Assembly (NCBI RefSeq): GCF_030817175.1
Contig: NZ_JAUSYY010000001.1
Coordinates: 310,001 to 374,000, forward strand
Source: Agromyces ramosus
Lineage (GTDB): Bacteria > Actinomycetota > Actinomycetes > Actinomycetales > Microbacteriaceae
Direction of reading: 5' to 3'
DNA: 64,000 nucleotides
Shown here: in pieces, positions 50,872 to 60,291 of the stretch
How the letters are laid out: each line of letters starts with the position of its first letter
Position numbering within the stretch: position 1 is the stretch's first letter
Translations under genes and position numbers: made by a program
The notes under the pieces: model-generated
What the model was told of the DNA's origin: nothing
Seen by the model: only the letters and a program-made list of their open reading frames with translations
Databases searched by the model: none

Positions 50872-52521
50872 ATGGTGCGGTGGATTCGGGGCTGGAGCAT
50901 CGCCGCGAAGCTCTTCGCGCTGCAGCTCGTGATGATCGTGGCGCTCGCGACGGTCGCGGTCGCCTGGATCTGGGCCGACGCCCGAGCCGATGTCGAGCGG
51001 GATGCCGCGGCGAAGAGCCTCGCCGTCGCCGAGACGCTCGCCGCCGACCCGTTCGTCGGGACCGCGCTCGGCACCTCCGACCCGTCGTCGCGACTGCAGC
51101 CGTATGCGCTCGACGTGATGGACGAGGCGGGCGTCGACTTCGTCACGATCATGGCGCCCGACCGCATCCGCTTCACGCACCCCGACCCGGAGCAGATCGG
51201 GCAGGAGTTCCTCGGCAATATCGACCGGGCGCTCGCGGGCGACGCGTTCACCGAGACGTACACGGGCACGCTCGGCCCATCGGTGCGGGCGGTCGTGCCC
51301 GTCGAGGCCGACGACGGCGAAGTGATCGCGCTCGTGGCCGTGGGCGTCACGGTCTCGAATACGCAGGTCGCACTCGGTGCCCGCATCGCGACGGTCGTCC
51401 TGGCGGCACTCGCGATGATCGGCGTCGGTGCGATCATCGCGTGGCTGCTGAGCCGCTACCTTCGCCGGGTCACATGGGGTCGCGGCGCCGAGGAGATGAG
51501 CCGCATGTTCTCGTACTACGAGGGCGTGCTGCACTCCATCGGCGAGGGCCTCGTGCTGCAGGACCGCTCGAATGCGGTCGTGCTCTACAACGACCGTGCG
51601 GCCGAGCTGCTCGCACTCCCGCGGCGCGATCGTGAGCGACGCATCGGCGGGGAGGCGCCCGTGCCGCTCACCGAACTCGACCTGCCGCCGGCAGTCGCCG
51701 AGGTGCTCTCGCGCACCGAGGCGGTGGTCGACGAGATCGCGATCACGCCGACGCACGTGCTCGTGATCGACCGAGACGTCATCGTCTCGCGCGACCGCGA
51801 GCGCGAGCGTGGGCCCGGCGGTGGCCGCATCGGCTCCGTCACGACCCTGCGCGACCACACGGAACTGCAGGAGCTCACCGGCGAGCTCGAGACGATGACG
51901 ACGCTCTCCGACGCGCTGCGCTCGCAGGCGCACGAGTTCGCGAACCGGCTGCACACGATCATCGCCCTCATAGAACTCGATCGGGCAGCGGATGCCGCGG
52001 CGCTCGCCAGCTCCGAGCTCGCGCTGAGCCAGGCGCTCGCCGACCGGCTCCTGTCCGCCGTCGAGGAGCCGGTGCTCCTCGCGCTGCTGCTCGGCAAGGC
52101 CGCGCAGGCGAGCGAACGCGGCATCGCCTTCGAGATCGAGCTGCCCGACCGGCTCGAGGCGACGTCGGTGCCGGCCCGCGACCTCATCACGATCGTCGGC
52201 AACCTCATCGACAACGCCCTTGATGCAGCGGCGGCGACACCGGCACCGCGAGTGGAGGTCGCCGTCGAGCTCAACCTCGGGGCTGACGAGTTGCGCATCG
52301 CGGTGGGCGACAGCGGCAGCGGCCCGGATGCCGGCGATCGCGTCTTCGATCTCGGCGTCACCACGAAGCAGGCGGCAGGCCACGGCATCGGGCTGGCCCT
52401 CGTGCGCCAGACCGTCACGCGTCTCGGCGGCGGCATCCGAGTGCAGGGCTCGACCTTCGAGGTGACGCTGCCGACCGCGCGCGCATCGTCGCCGGTTCCC
52501 GGGGGTGACCGGGATGCCTGA
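50872..52521 (+). CDS. Sensor histidine kinase, CitA/DcuS-type
   Basis: 549 residues from the ATG at 50872. An N-terminal helix, then an extracytoplasmic PDC sensor (about 35-175) with DVMDEAGVDFVTIMAPDRIRFTHPDPEQIGQ, a second helix, a PAS domain (LHSIGEGLVLQDRSNAVVLYNDRAAELL), phospho-acceptor His354 in RSQAHEFANRLHTIIALIEL and an ATPase domain with NLIDNALDA, GDSGSGPD and GHGIGLALVR. CitA/DcuS kinases bind citrate or C4-dicarboxylates, matching the divergent symporter. The response regulator overlaps its 3' end. Confidence 0.93.
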   Translation: MVRWIRGWSIAAKLFALQLVMIVALATVAVAWIWADARADVERDAAAKSLAVAETLAADPFVGTALGTSDPSSRLQPYALDVMDEAGVDFVTIMAPDRIRFTHPDPEQIGQEFLGNIDRALAGDAFTETYTGTLGPSVRAVVPVEADDGEVIALVAVGVTVSNTQVALGARIATVVLAALAMIGVGAIIAWLLSRYLRRVTWGRGAEEMSRMFSYYEGVLHSIGEGLVLQDRSNAVVLYNDRAAELLALPRRDRERRIGGEAPVPLTELDLPPAVAEVLSRTEAVVDEIAITPTHVLVIDRDVIVSRDRERERGPGGGRIGSVTTLRDHTELQELTGELETMTTLSDALRSQAHEFANRLHTIIALIELDRAADAAALASSELALSQALADRLLSAVEEPVLLALLLGKAAQASERGIAFEIELPDRLEATSVPARDLITIVGNLIDNALDAAAATPAPRVEVAVELNLGADELRIAVGDSGSGPDAGDRVFDLGVTTKQAAGHGIGLALVRQTVTRLGGGIRVQGSTFEVTLPTARASSPVPGGDRDA

Positions 52522-53212
52522 GGCGATCCTCGTGCTCGTCGTCGAAGACGATCCGATCACCGCCGAAGCCCACGCGGCCTATGTCGGCAGGGTCGAGGGC
52601 TTCGTCGCGGCCGGCGTCGCGCACACCGGTCACGAGGCGTTCCGGATGCTCCGCGACGCCCGCGAGGGCCGCACTCCCCCGATCGACCTCATCCTCCTCG
52701 ACGTGAACCTGCCCGACACGACGGGCATCGAGCTCTGCCGCTCACTCCGCGCCTCGGGCATCGAGATCGACGTCATCGCCGTGACCGCGGTGCGCGAGGC
52801 CGCGGTCGTGCGCTCGGCGGTCTCACTCGGCATCGTGCAGTACCTCATCAAGCCGTTCGGCTTCGCGGCCTTCGCCGAGAAGCTCAACGCCTATCGCGAC
52901 TACCGCGCGCGAGTCGGTTCTGCCGTGGTCACCGACCAGCAGGAGGTGGATGCCTCGTTCGCCGCCCTCCGCACCTCGTCGGGCGCCGACCTCCCGAAGG
53001 GCCTCACGCGCGAGACGCTCGAGCGGGTGCGCGCGGCGGTTCGCGACGCCCCGGCCGGCGCACTGTCGGCGGCCGAGCTCGCCGCCGCGCTCGATCTCTC
53101 ACGCGTCACCGCGCGCCGCTACCTCGAGCACCTCGCCGACACCGGCGTCGTCGAGCGTGCAGGCCGCTACGGCACCCCGGGTCGCCCCGAGGTCGAGTAC
53201 CGTCGCCGCTGA
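52514..53212 (+). CDS. Response regulator, CitB/DctR-type
   Basis: 232 residues from the ATG at 52514 with GGGGGT upstream (a GTG at 52505 is possible). Receiver domain: VLVVEDDPITAEAHAAYV, phospho-acceptor Asp63 in LILLDVNLPD, and the Lys in LIKPFGF. The C-terminal region has a winged helix-turn-helix (LSAAELAAALDLSRVTARRYLEHLADTGVVERAGRYGTPGRPEVEY). Partner of the kinase; likely activates the divergent symporter-lyase pair. Confidence 0.93.
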   Translation: MPEAILVLVVEDDPITAEAHAAYVGRVEGFVAAGVAHTGHEAFRMLRDAREGRTPPIDLILLDVNLPDTTGIELCRSLRASGIEIDVIAVTAVREAAVVRSAVSLGIVQYLIKPFGFAAFAEKLNAYRDYRARVGSAVVTDQQEVDASFAALRTSSGADLPKGLTRETLERVRAAVRDAPAGALSAAELAAALDLSRVTARRYLEHLADTGVVERAGRYGTPGRPEVEYRRR

Positions 53213-53317
53213 ACGGGTTTCGCGTACGCGTGAACGGCGCGGCGTGCAACCCTCTGCCCGCCGCTGCCCCACAGCGCTACATTCGAGCGCAAGTTCGCCG
53301 ACGAGAGGAACGTGATC

Positions 53318-53515
53318 ATGACCGACGCCAGAGACCCGTTCGACCAGCCGTTGAACCCCGACCGCGACGATGCTCCGCTCGATCCCGACATGGACGCCGA
53401 CCGGGTGGATTCCGCCGAGGCCGACCGGCGGGCAGCTCAGGACGGCACGAAGGTGACGAGCGCGAGCGAGGGCGACCCGATGGACGACACGTCGCCCGTC
53501 GACAACCTCGAGTAG
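53318..53515 (+). CDS. Small acidic hypothetical protein
   Basis: 65 residues from the ATG at 53318, with AGAGGA 8 nt upstream; the GTG at 53312 is too close to that site. About one third Asp/Glu, with many Ala/Pro and no hydrophobic core (MTDARDPFDQPLNPDRDDA at the start), so it is probably disordered. No family recognised. It stands alone. Confidence 0.55.
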   Translation: MTDARDPFDQPLNPDRDDAPLDPDMDADRVDSAEADRRAAQDGTKVTSASEGDPMDDTSPVDNLE

Positions 53516-53542
53516 CACCGCGTCGCAAGGGCGTGCGTGCGC

Positions 53543-54409
53543 TCAGAACCGCGGCGGACCCGCGCGCACGCGATCGCGGGAGTAGTCGGCGACGTGGTCG
53601 GCGGGCACGTTCCAGTCGGATTCGAGCCACCACGTGACACCCGCGTCGGCCCACGGGCGCACGATCGCGGCATCGGCTGCGGCATCGGTGCCGCTCGTGG
53701 TGCCCTCGTGCAGGATGTCGAAGGGGCGCTCGGCGAGGCCGGCCTGCTCGCGTTCGGCGCGGATCCACGCGATGGCCTCGGCGGCGATCTCGGGCGTGTA
53801 CGTGCGCTGCTGCAGGTTCGGGTCGATGCCGGCGCCGGGCGGCGCGTAGTTCGGAATCCACCCGTCGTATCGCGCAACGCGGCGCATCGACTTCATGCGC
53901 GGCCAGACGCCGACGACCCATATGGGGATGCGCGGCTCCTGCACGATGGCGGGCGGCAGCATCGAGTCGGTGCGCTTCGCGTGGAAGTGCCGGCCCTCGT
54001 ACGCGAACGGCTCACCGCGCCAGAGCGGCTGCAGCAGCTCGAGCTCCTCGTCGAGCAGCTCGGCGCGCACCTTGCGGCCCGGGTCGTCTTCGAAGATCCA
54101 GAAACGCGGCTCGAACTCCTCGGGCACGCCAAGGCCCACCGAGAGGATGACGCGGCCGTTCGAGAGCCGGTCGACCGTCATCGTCTGCCCGGCGAGCTCC
54201 CACGGGCGTCGCCGTGGCACGGGTGTGAGCATCGTGCCGAGGCGGATGCGGTCGGTCACCATGGCGGCCGCCGCGAGCGTGGCCCACGGGTCGGTTGCCC
54301 AGATGCCCTCCCACACGAAGAACGCATCCCAGCCGGATGCCTCGGCGAGCGGCGCGAGCTCGACCGCGAGCTGGGGATCGGTACCGGTGAAGATGAACCC
54401 GTGCTTCAT
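53543..54409 (-). CDS. LLM-class F420-dependent oxidoreductase
   Basis: 288 residues from the ATG at 54409 (MKHGFIFTGTDP). TAGCGT lies 7 nt upstream, indicating a leaderless message and favouring this over the longer ORF. Barrel motifs: GWDAFFVWEGIWATDPWATLAAAAMVTDRIRLGTMLTPVPRRRPWELAGQTMTVDRLSNGRVILSVGLG in separate strands, and IPIWVVGVWPRMKSMRRVARYDGWIP. Probably uses F420; substrate unknown. Unlike the 18-kb LLM protein it stands alone. Confidence 0.88.
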   Translation of the reverse strand: MKHGFIFTGTDPQLAVELAPLAEASGWDAFFVWEGIWATDPWATLAAAAMVTDRIRLGTMLTPVPRRRPWELAGQTMTVDRLSNGRVILSVGLGVPEEFEPRFWIFEDDPGRKVRAELLDEELELLQPLWRGEPFAYEGRHFHAKRTDSMLPPAIVQEPRIPIWVVGVWPRMKSMRRVARYDGWIPNYAPPGAGIDPNLQQRTYTPEIAAEAIAWIRAEREQAGLAERPFDILHEGTTSGTDAAADAAIVRPWADAGVTWWLESDWNVPADHVADYSRDRVRAGPPRF

Positions 54410-54416
54410 GCGGCCG

Positions 54417-54422
54417 ACGCTA
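54417..54422 (-). promoter_or_regulatory. -10 element of probable leaderless oxidoreductase transcript
   Basis: TAGCGT on the minus strand, 7 nt before the ATG at 54409, with no ribosome site between. Confidence 0.5.
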
Positions 54423-54506
54423 CCGGCGGCCTCCGACAACGAACCGGACGATCAGCAGCGGTCTGCTCCTCGCTGCGACCGTCCGTCGTGCGGCAAGATG
54501 GGACGA

Positions 54507-55625
54507 ATGAGCTCCGTCCTTGCCGTCTCGCAGGAAGAAGTCGACGACCTCCAGCGCCGCCTTCGAAGCACTCGATGGTCGCCGAGCTGGCCCGAACTCG
54601 GCTGGGCGGCCGGCACGGACCAGAGCGAGTTGCGACGTCTCGTCTCCTACTGGGCCGATGGATTCGACTGGTTCACGCAGCAACGCGCGATCAACGAACT
54701 GCCGTGGGAGACTGCCGTCATCGGCGGCACCCTGTTGCGCTATCTGAGCTTTCGGGCCGAGAGCGCGGGCGCTCTACCGCTGATCTTGACCAACGGCTGG
54801 CCGAGCACCGCCATCGAGCTCGTCGATCTCGCGCGGCGGCTGTCGAGCCCGTCAGCATACGGGGGCGGCGCCGCCGACGCGTTCACTGTCATCGTTCCCG
54901 CGCTCCCCGGCTTTCCGCTCTCTCCGCAACGATCGAGCCACGTGGAGCAGACGCACGAACTCTGGCACGCCTTGATGCGCGACCACCTCGGGTTCGAGCG
55001 CTACGCCGCCCACGGCGGCGATCTCGGCGCCGGCATCACGTCGCGATTGGCGCAGGCGTACCCCGATGAAGTGGTGGCCATCCATCTGCTCTCGGTCGCC
55101 CACCCCTCCTCCCTCGACGAGGCGACGCTCAGCGATCCCGAGCGCGCCCATCTTGACACGGTGCAACAGTGGACCCAGGAAGAAGGCGCGTATCAACACC
55201 AGCAGCAGACGCGACCGCTCACGCTCGCCCCAGCTCTCGCCGATTCGCCGACCGGCCTGCTCGCCTGGATCATCGAGAAGTATCGCGCTTGGAGCGATTC
55301 CGGTGGCGACATCTCCGTCCGCTTCAGCGATGACTTCCTGCTCACGCAGGCCTCGCTCTACTGGTTCACGAACTCGATCTCGACCTCGTTCCGCCCGTAC
55401 TGGGAGTTCGCAACCGGGCTCACGACCCGGGTGCAGCGGGTCGACGTGCCGACGGCCGTGGCCGTCTTTCCGCGGGACCTCGCACAGCCTCCGCGATCCT
55501 GGGCCGAACGCACCTACCAGGTTGTGCGGTACACGCGGATGCCACGGGGCGGCCACTTCGCACCCCATGAGGAGCCCGAGCTCCTGGCGTCAGACCTGAC
55601 GGAGTTCCTCCGGCCGTTTCGGTGA
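54507..55625 (+). CDS. Epoxide hydrolase-like alpha/beta hydrolase (EHN type)
   Basis: 372 residues from the ATG at 54507. N-terminal EHN lid (VDDLQRRLRSTRW), then LPLILTNGWPSTAIELVDL, VIVPALPGFPLS, nucleophile Asp in AHGGDLGAGITSRLA and catalytic His in RGGHFAPHEEPE. In the second motif the usual GGD is intact. Converts epoxides to diols in related enzymes; the natural substrate is unknown. The GC content and the frequency of TTG/AAT-type codons look slightly more relaxed than in neighbours, a weak hint of later arrival. Confidence 0.85.
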   Translation: MSSVLAVSQEEVDDLQRRLRSTRWSPSWPELGWAAGTDQSELRRLVSYWADGFDWFTQQRAINELPWETAVIGGTLLRYLSFRAESAGALPLILTNGWPSTAIELVDLARRLSSPSAYGGGAADAFTVIVPALPGFPLSPQRSSHVEQTHELWHALMRDHLGFERYAAHGGDLGAGITSRLAQAYPDEVVAIHLLSVAHPSSLDEATLSDPERAHLDTVQQWTQEEGAYQHQQQTRPLTLAPALADSPTGLLAWIIEKYRAWSDSGGDISVRFSDDFLLTQASLYWFTNSISTSFRPYWEFATGLTTRVQRVDVPTAVAVFPRDLAQPPRSWAERTYQVVRYTRMPRGGHFAPHEEPELLASDLTEFLRPFR

Positions 55626-55775
55626 CCACCACGGAAGCGACGGGGTGATGGGCGTGCCGGCACTCCTCAGATCGGAGACCTCGCGCGACTCCTCGGCTGG
55701 GCAGATGCCCCGCGCCGGCGTCATCCTCGGGGATGATTCAGTGCACGCGCCCAGTCGCGCGCGGGATCCGCTGGG

Positions 55776-55781
55776 TAGACT
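55776..55781 (+). promoter_or_regulatory. Putative -10 element of the DedA gene
   Basis: TAGACT, 63 nt upstream of the ATG at 55845, within the 219-nt gap after the hydrolase gene. Nothing else was recognised in that gap. Confidence 0.4.
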
Positions 55782-55844
55782 GCAACGACACCACGCCGCC
55801 TGCTGAACGGCATCCGCCGTGTCCGACGACTGGAGCCCACTCCC

Positions 55845-56594
55845 ATGATTTCGACCTCGCTCATCCCCTGGCTCGACCCCGAGACCATCATTTCCGGGGC
55901 AGGTCCGTGGGCTCTCGTGGTGGTGTGCGCGATCGTCTTCGCCGAGACGGGCCTGCTCGTCGGCTTCCTGCTCCCGGGCGACACCCTGCTCATCATCTCG
56001 GGCCTGCTCACGCACACCGTGCTCGTGTTCGGGGTCGACATCTGGTGGGTGTGCCTCGCGATTGGCGTCGCGGCATTCCTCGGCGGCGAAGTGGGCTATC
56101 TCATCGGCCACAAGTTCGGCCCGAGCATCTTCGAACGCAAGGAATCCGGGCTGTTCAGCGTCAGGAACGTCGAACGTACAAACGCGTTCTTCGAGCGCTT
56201 CGGCGCGCTCGCGATCATCCTCGCCCGCTTCGTGCCCATCGTGCGCACGTTCGCTCCCGTGGCGGCGGGCGTCGGCCACATGAACTACAAGAAGTACTCG
56301 CTCTACAACCTCATCGGCGCGCTCATCTGGGGTGTCGGCCTCACGTACGTCGGCTACCTCATCGGCTACATCCCCCCGATCGCCGACTTCGTGCAGGAGT
56401 ACATCGACGTCATCCTCCTCGGTGCCGTGGTGCTCACCCTGATCCCCACCGTGTGGCACTACTTCCAGTCGGCGAGCAAGGCGAAGAAGGCTGCAGCGGC
56501 CGGCAAAGACGTGGTCACCGACCCCGAAGAAGCCCAGCACCTCGTGCTCGACCCCGAGGTCTTCGACCGGGGCCCCGAGCACGACGGCCGCTAG
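55845..56594 (+). CDS. DedA-family membrane protein
   Basis: 249 residues. DedA signatures: FAETGLLVGFLLPGDTLLIISGLL, GEVGYLIGHKFGPSIFER, and FGALAIILARFVPIVRTFAPVAAGVGHMNYKKYSLYNLIGALIW with the conserved acidic and arginine residues. Members are lipid scramblase-like proteins (undecaprenyl phosphate recycling in some). The C-terminus carries a charged tail of about 35 residues. It converges on the metal exporter. Confidence 0.93.
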   Translation: MISTSLIPWLDPETIISGAGPWALVVVCAIVFAETGLLVGFLLPGDTLLIISGLLTHTVLVFGVDIWWVCLAIGVAAFLGGEVGYLIGHKFGPSIFERKESGLFSVRNVERTNAFFERFGALAIILARFVPIVRTFAPVAAGVGHMNYKKYSLYNLIGALIWGVGLTYVGYLIGYIPPIADFVQEYIDVILLGAVVLTLIPTVWHYFQSASKAKKAAAAGKDVVTDPEEAQHLVLDPEVFDRGPEHDGR

Positions 56595-56678
56595 GACCTC
56601 ACCGCGGCGAGGCGGGCTCCGCTCGACCGGACGACGGCACCTCCCTCGCGGCCGCCGACGCCCGCTCGAAACTCGTCT

Positions 56679-57593
56679 TCAGCGGTGCTGCGGCTGCTCG
56701 TGCTCGGCTCGGCCGGCCGGCTCGAGCTGGAAGGTCGAGTGCGCCACGTCGAAGTGGTCGCTGAGACATCCGCCGAGCTCATCGAGCAGTTCACCCGTGC
56801 GGCCGGTGGCGAAGACGTCGGGCTCGACCTCGACGTGCGCGCTGAAGACGTGCGATCCCGAGGTGATCGCCCACACGTGCACGTCGTGCACGGCGACCAC
56901 GCCGCGCGTGCGGAGGATGTGCTCGCGGATCTCGGCGACATCGGTATCGGCCGGCGCCGACTCGCTGAGCACCCGCATCACGTCGCGGAGCAGCAGCAAC
57001 GCGCGCGGCACGATGAGCACCGCGATGAACAGCGAGGCGATCGCGTCGGCCTGCGCGAAGCCCGTCGTCAGCAGCACGATCGCGGCGACGATGACCGCGG
57101 CCGAACCGATGAGGTCGCCGAACACCTCGAGGTAGGCGCCGCGCATGTTGATCGAGTCCTTGGCGCCGCCGCGAAGCACGAGCAGCGCCGCCGAATTCGC
57201 GACGAGGCCCACGACGGCGATCGCGAGCATCAGGCCACCCTGCACCTCGGGCGGCTCAGGCGCCACGAGCCGCCCGATCGCCCCGATCGTGACGGAGCCG
57301 GCGATCACGAGCAGGATCACGCCGTTGACGAGGGCCGCGAACACCTCGACGCGCTGGTACCCGTAGGTCTGCCGATCGGTCGCCGGACGCGCGGCCACGA
57401 TCACCGCGATGAGCGCGATGATGAGGCCGATGAGGTCGGAGAACATGTGGCCCGCGTCGGCGAGCAGCGCGAGCGACCCGCTCAGCCACGCGCCGGCGAC
57501 CTCGAGCACGAGCACCGCCGCGACGATGCCGATGGCGATGCCGAGCCGGGCGCGGTTGGCGCCCTGGCGCGAGTGGTCGTGCGAATGTCCCAT
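56679..57593 (-). CDS. Cation diffusion facilitator (CzcD/ZnT-type metal exporter)
   Basis: 304 residues. HSHDHSRQG at the N-terminus, six helices, metal sites ALLADAGHMFSDLIGLIIALIAV (HxxxD) and INMRGAYLEVFGDLIGSAAVIVAA (the second motif has xxEVxGD in place of HxxxD, with Glu-Asp), and a C-terminal domain HVWAITSGSHVFSAHVEVEPD. Exports zinc, iron or manganese in exchange for protons. GGAGAGGAC lies just before the ATG. Confidence 0.9.
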   Translation of the reverse strand: MGHSHDHSRQGANRARLGIAIGIVAAVLVLEVAGAWLSGSLALLADAGHMFSDLIGLIIALIAVIVAARPATDRQTYGYQRVEVFAALVNGVILLVIAGSVTIGAIGRLVAPEPPEVQGGLMLAIAVVGLVANSAALLVLRGGAKDSINMRGAYLEVFGDLIGSAAVIVAAIVLLTTGFAQADAIASLFIAVLIVPRALLLLRDVMRVLSESAPADTDVAEIREHILRTRGVVAVHDVHVWAITSGSHVFSAHVEVEPDVFATGRTGELLDELGGCLSDHFDVAHSTFQLEPAGRAEHEQPQHR

Positions 57594-57705
57594 GTCCTCT
57601 CCAGCGTAGGCCCGAAATCCCCGGCCGGCCCGTGACGGGAATGAGTCGCGTTCTCAGCGCGGGCCGACGCCGGGCCGGCGCTGGAGATGCGGCTCAGCGG
57701 ATGCC

Positions 57706-58641
57706 TCAGCCGAGGCCGCGGCGGAACCCCTCGCGCCAGCTCGGCCACGCGGGCTCCCACCCGAGCTCCCGCTTCGCCTTCGCGTTCGATGCACCGCGCA
57801 CCCGCGTCATCATCGAGACGCCGTGCTCGCCGATGAGGGGGCGGGCCATCCAGGCGGGAATCCGCATGGGCGGCTTGGCGCCGATCGCGCGGGCCAGCTC
57901 GGGCAGCCACACCGCCACGGGTGCCGGGTCGTCGTCGACGATGTTGTAGACGCCCGGTGCACCCCGGGTGACGGCCACGGCGGCGGCGGATGCCGCGTCG
58001 TCGATGTGGCAGAACGACCAGACGCCGGCGCCACCTCCGACGAGCGGGAGCTTCCGCGCCCTGAGCATCTCGATGACCGAGCCGCCGCGCCCGATGTCGT
58101 TGCCGGGGCCGTACAGTGCGCCGTAGCGGAGCGCCAGCCCCCCGGCATCCGTCGTCTGCTGCTCGACGTGGCGGATCGCGGCGAGCGTCTCGCGCGATGC
58201 CTTCGTCGGGTTCGGATCGAGCGGGTCCTCCTCGGTCTTCACCGGCCCTCCCGTGCGCTCGGTCGGCCAGCCCGCGTAGCTCTGCGCGACGAAGCGCCCG
58301 ACGCCCGCCTCGGCGGCGGCGGCGAGCAGGTGATCGGTGCCGCGCGTGCGGAGCGCGTTCGTCGCCGCGAAGATCTCGTCGAAGCGCTTCAGGTCGCCGA
58401 CCTGCCCGCTCAGCGCCGTGAGCTGGTGCACGATCACGTCGGGATGCGCGTCGAGCACCGCACGGCGCACGGATGCCGCGTCGAGGCCGTTCATGACCAC
58501 ACCCGTCGCGCCCGCCCGCTCGAGCTCGCCGAGGCGCGCCTCGCTCCGTGACGTGCCGACCACCTCGTGCCCGGCCGCCAGGAGCAGCGGCACGAGCCTC
58601 GTTCCGACGGCGCCTGTGGCTCCCGCGATGAATACGCGCAT
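57706..58641 (-). CDS. NAD(P)-dependent epimerase/dehydratase (short-chain reductase fold)
   Basis: 311 residues from the ATG at 58641 with AAAGGA 6 nt upstream. Rossmann GATGAVGTRLVPLLL (about residues 8-22), ALRYGALYGPGND with a Tyr in the catalytic area, and a C-terminal sugar-nucleotide-like half. The YxxxK motif is not obvious, so it may be an NAD-binding reductase rather than a true epimerase. Divergent from sigJ, an arrangement seen in other actinobacteria. Confidence 0.85.
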   Translation of the reverse strand: MRVFIAGATGAVGTRLVPLLLAAGHEVVGTSRSEARLGELERAGATGVVMNGLDAASVRRAVLDAHPDVIVHQLTALSGQVGDLKRFDEIFAATNALRTRGTDHLLAAAAEAGVGRFVAQSYAGWPTERTGGPVKTEEDPLDPNPTKASRETLAAIRHVEQQTTDAGGLALRYGALYGPGNDIGRGGSVIEMLRARKLPLVGGGAGVWSFCHIDDAASAAAVAVTRGAPGVYNIVDDDPAPVAVWLPELARAIGAKPPMRIPAWMARPLIGEHGVSMMTRVRGASNAKAKRELGWEPAWPSWREGFRRGLG

Positions 58642-58735
58642 GGTGTTCCTTTCTCCAGTCTCACCCCCTCCGACGAACGGGTACCCCGATCTGTGACACC
58701 CTGCATCCGAAATCCGGGTGTGCCATGCTCGAAAC

Positions 58736-59668
58736 GTGACCCAGTCGAGCGCTGCCCTGCCGGAGCTCCGTCCGCTCATGTTCTCGATCGCCTACCGAAT
58801 GCTCGGCAGCGTGGTCGAGGCCGAAGACGTCGTGCAAGACGCCTACCTGCGCATCGAGGAGCGACGAGTCGCCGGCCTGCACATCGAGAACCCCGAGGCC
58901 TTCTCCGCGACGGTGACCACGCGGCTCGCGATCGACGCGCTGCGGTCGGCGCGCCGGCAACGCGAGGTCTACGTCGGACCGTGGATGCCCGAGCCGCTCC
59001 CCGACGACGACGCGGACCCCGCGCACCGGGTCGAGCGCGACGAGACCCTCTCGTTCGCGTTCCTCGCGGTGCTCGAGCGCCTCGGCCCGGTGGAGCGGGC
59101 CGTGTTCCTGCTGCGCGAGGTCTTCGCCTACGACTACCCCACGATCGCCGAGATCGTCGATCGCGACGAGGCGGCGTGCCGGCAGATCCTGCACCGAGCG
59201 AAGGCGCGCATCGCCGATGGCCGGCCTCGGTTCGACGCCCCCCAAGAGCGCGATGCCGAGCTCACCGAGGCGTTCTTCGCTGCGCTCGAGGTGGGCGATG
59301 TCGACCGGCTCGTGGGCGTCCTCGCCGACGACGTCGTGTTCTACGGCGACGGAGGCGGGCGTGCACCGGCCATCCGCGAGCCGGTGCGCGGCTCCGTCGC
59401 GGTCGCGCGGTTCCTCGGCGGGCTCTTCCGGCGGGGAACGCAGCTGGGGGTGCGCCTCGAGCGGCGACGGGTCAACGGCGCTCCCGCGCTCTGGGTGCGG
59501 GGTCCCGACGGCGCGCTGCTGAGCATCGTCATGGTGCAGGTCCGCGCCGGCTCGGTGCAGACGATCGCGAACCAGCTCAATCCCGAGAAGCTCGCACACC
59601 TCGCGCCGGTCGGCGATCTCTACGTCCTCCTGGGTGGGGGCCGCGGTGGTGGCGGTCCTTCGGCCTAG
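58736..59668 (+). CDS. sigJ: ECF RNA polymerase sigma factor SigJ-type
   Basis: 310 residues from a GTG at 58736. Region 2: LMFSIAYRMLGSVVEAEDVVQDAYLRIEER; then ENPEAFSATVTTRLAIDALRSARRQREVYVGPWMPEPL, the SigJ linker; region 4: LGPVERAVFLLREVFAYDYPTIAEIVDRDEAACRQILHRAKARI. The C-terminal 130 residues form a SnoaL/NTF2-like domain (TEAFFAALEVGDVDRLVGVLADDVVFYGDGGGR) that probably replaces an anti-sigma factor. CATGCT 6 nt upstream may be a leaderless -10. The epimerase diverges from it. Confidence 0.9.
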   Translation: MTQSSAALPELRPLMFSIAYRMLGSVVEAEDVVQDAYLRIEERRVAGLHIENPEAFSATVTTRLAIDALRSARRQREVYVGPWMPEPLPDDDADPAHRVERDETLSFAFLAVLERLGPVERAVFLLREVFAYDYPTIAEIVDRDEAACRQILHRAKARIADGRPRFDAPQERDAELTEAFFAALEVGDVDRLVGVLADDVVFYGDGGGRAPAIREPVRGSVAVARFLGGLFRRGTQLGVRLERRRVNGAPALWVRGPDGALLSIVMVQVRAGSVQTIANQLNPEKLAHLAPVGDLYVLLGGGRGGGGPSA

Positions 59669-60291
59669 CCGTCGTCGCCGATGCGGGTGGCCAGCCGCTC
59701 GAGCTCGGGCAGCAACGCCTCGAACGCGCGCGCCCGGTGGCTCAGCGCGTTCTTCTCGTCGGGCGTGAGCTCGGCCGAGGTGATCTCGCGCCCGTCGGGC
59801 TCGAAGATCGGGTCGTACCCGAACCCGTGCGAGCCGCGCGGCTCGTAGGCGAGGTTGCCGCGCCAACGGCCCTCGGCGACGAACTCGTGTCCGCCGCGGA
59901 TCACGGCGTCGGGCACGACGAGCGCGATCGTGCACCGGAACTCGGCACCCCGATGGGGCCGGCGGATGTCGCTCAGCTGGTCGAGCAGCAGCTGCACGTT
60001 CGCCTCGTCGCTCGCGTCCTGGCCGGCCCAGCGAGACGACAGGATGCCGGGCGCGGCACCGAGTACGTCGACGACGATGCCGGAGTCGTCGGCGAGCGCG
60101 ATGCGACCCGTGTGCGCGGCGGCGGTGCGCGCCTTGATGAGGGCGTTCTCCTCGAACGTCACGCCCTCCTCGACGGGCTCGGGGCCGTCGTACGCCAGCA
60201 CGGCGGCCTGGGGCATCCGCTCACCGATGATGCGCTGGAACTCACGCACCTTCTTCGCGTTGTGCGTCGCGAGCACGAACTCGAGGCTCAT
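59665..60291 (-). CDS. rdgB: Non-canonical purine NTP pyrophosphatase (RdgB/HAM1)
   Basis: 208 residues. [53 protein letters not shown] and [15 protein letters not shown] are the family motifs. Hydrolyses XTP, ITP and dITP to keep them out of nucleic acids. The ATG overlaps the rph stop as ATGA; its own stop overlaps the end of sigJ on the other strand. Confidence 0.96.
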   Translation of the reverse strand: MSLEFVLATHNAKKVREFQRIIGERMPQAAVLAYDGPEPVEEGVTFEENALIKARTAAAHTGRIALADDSGIVVDVLGAAPGILSSRWAGQDASDEANVQLLLDQLSDIRRPHRGAEFRCTIALVVPDAVIRGGHEFVAEGRWRGNLAYEPRGSHGFGYDPIFEPDGREITSAELTPDEKNALSHRARAFEALLPELERLATRIGDDG

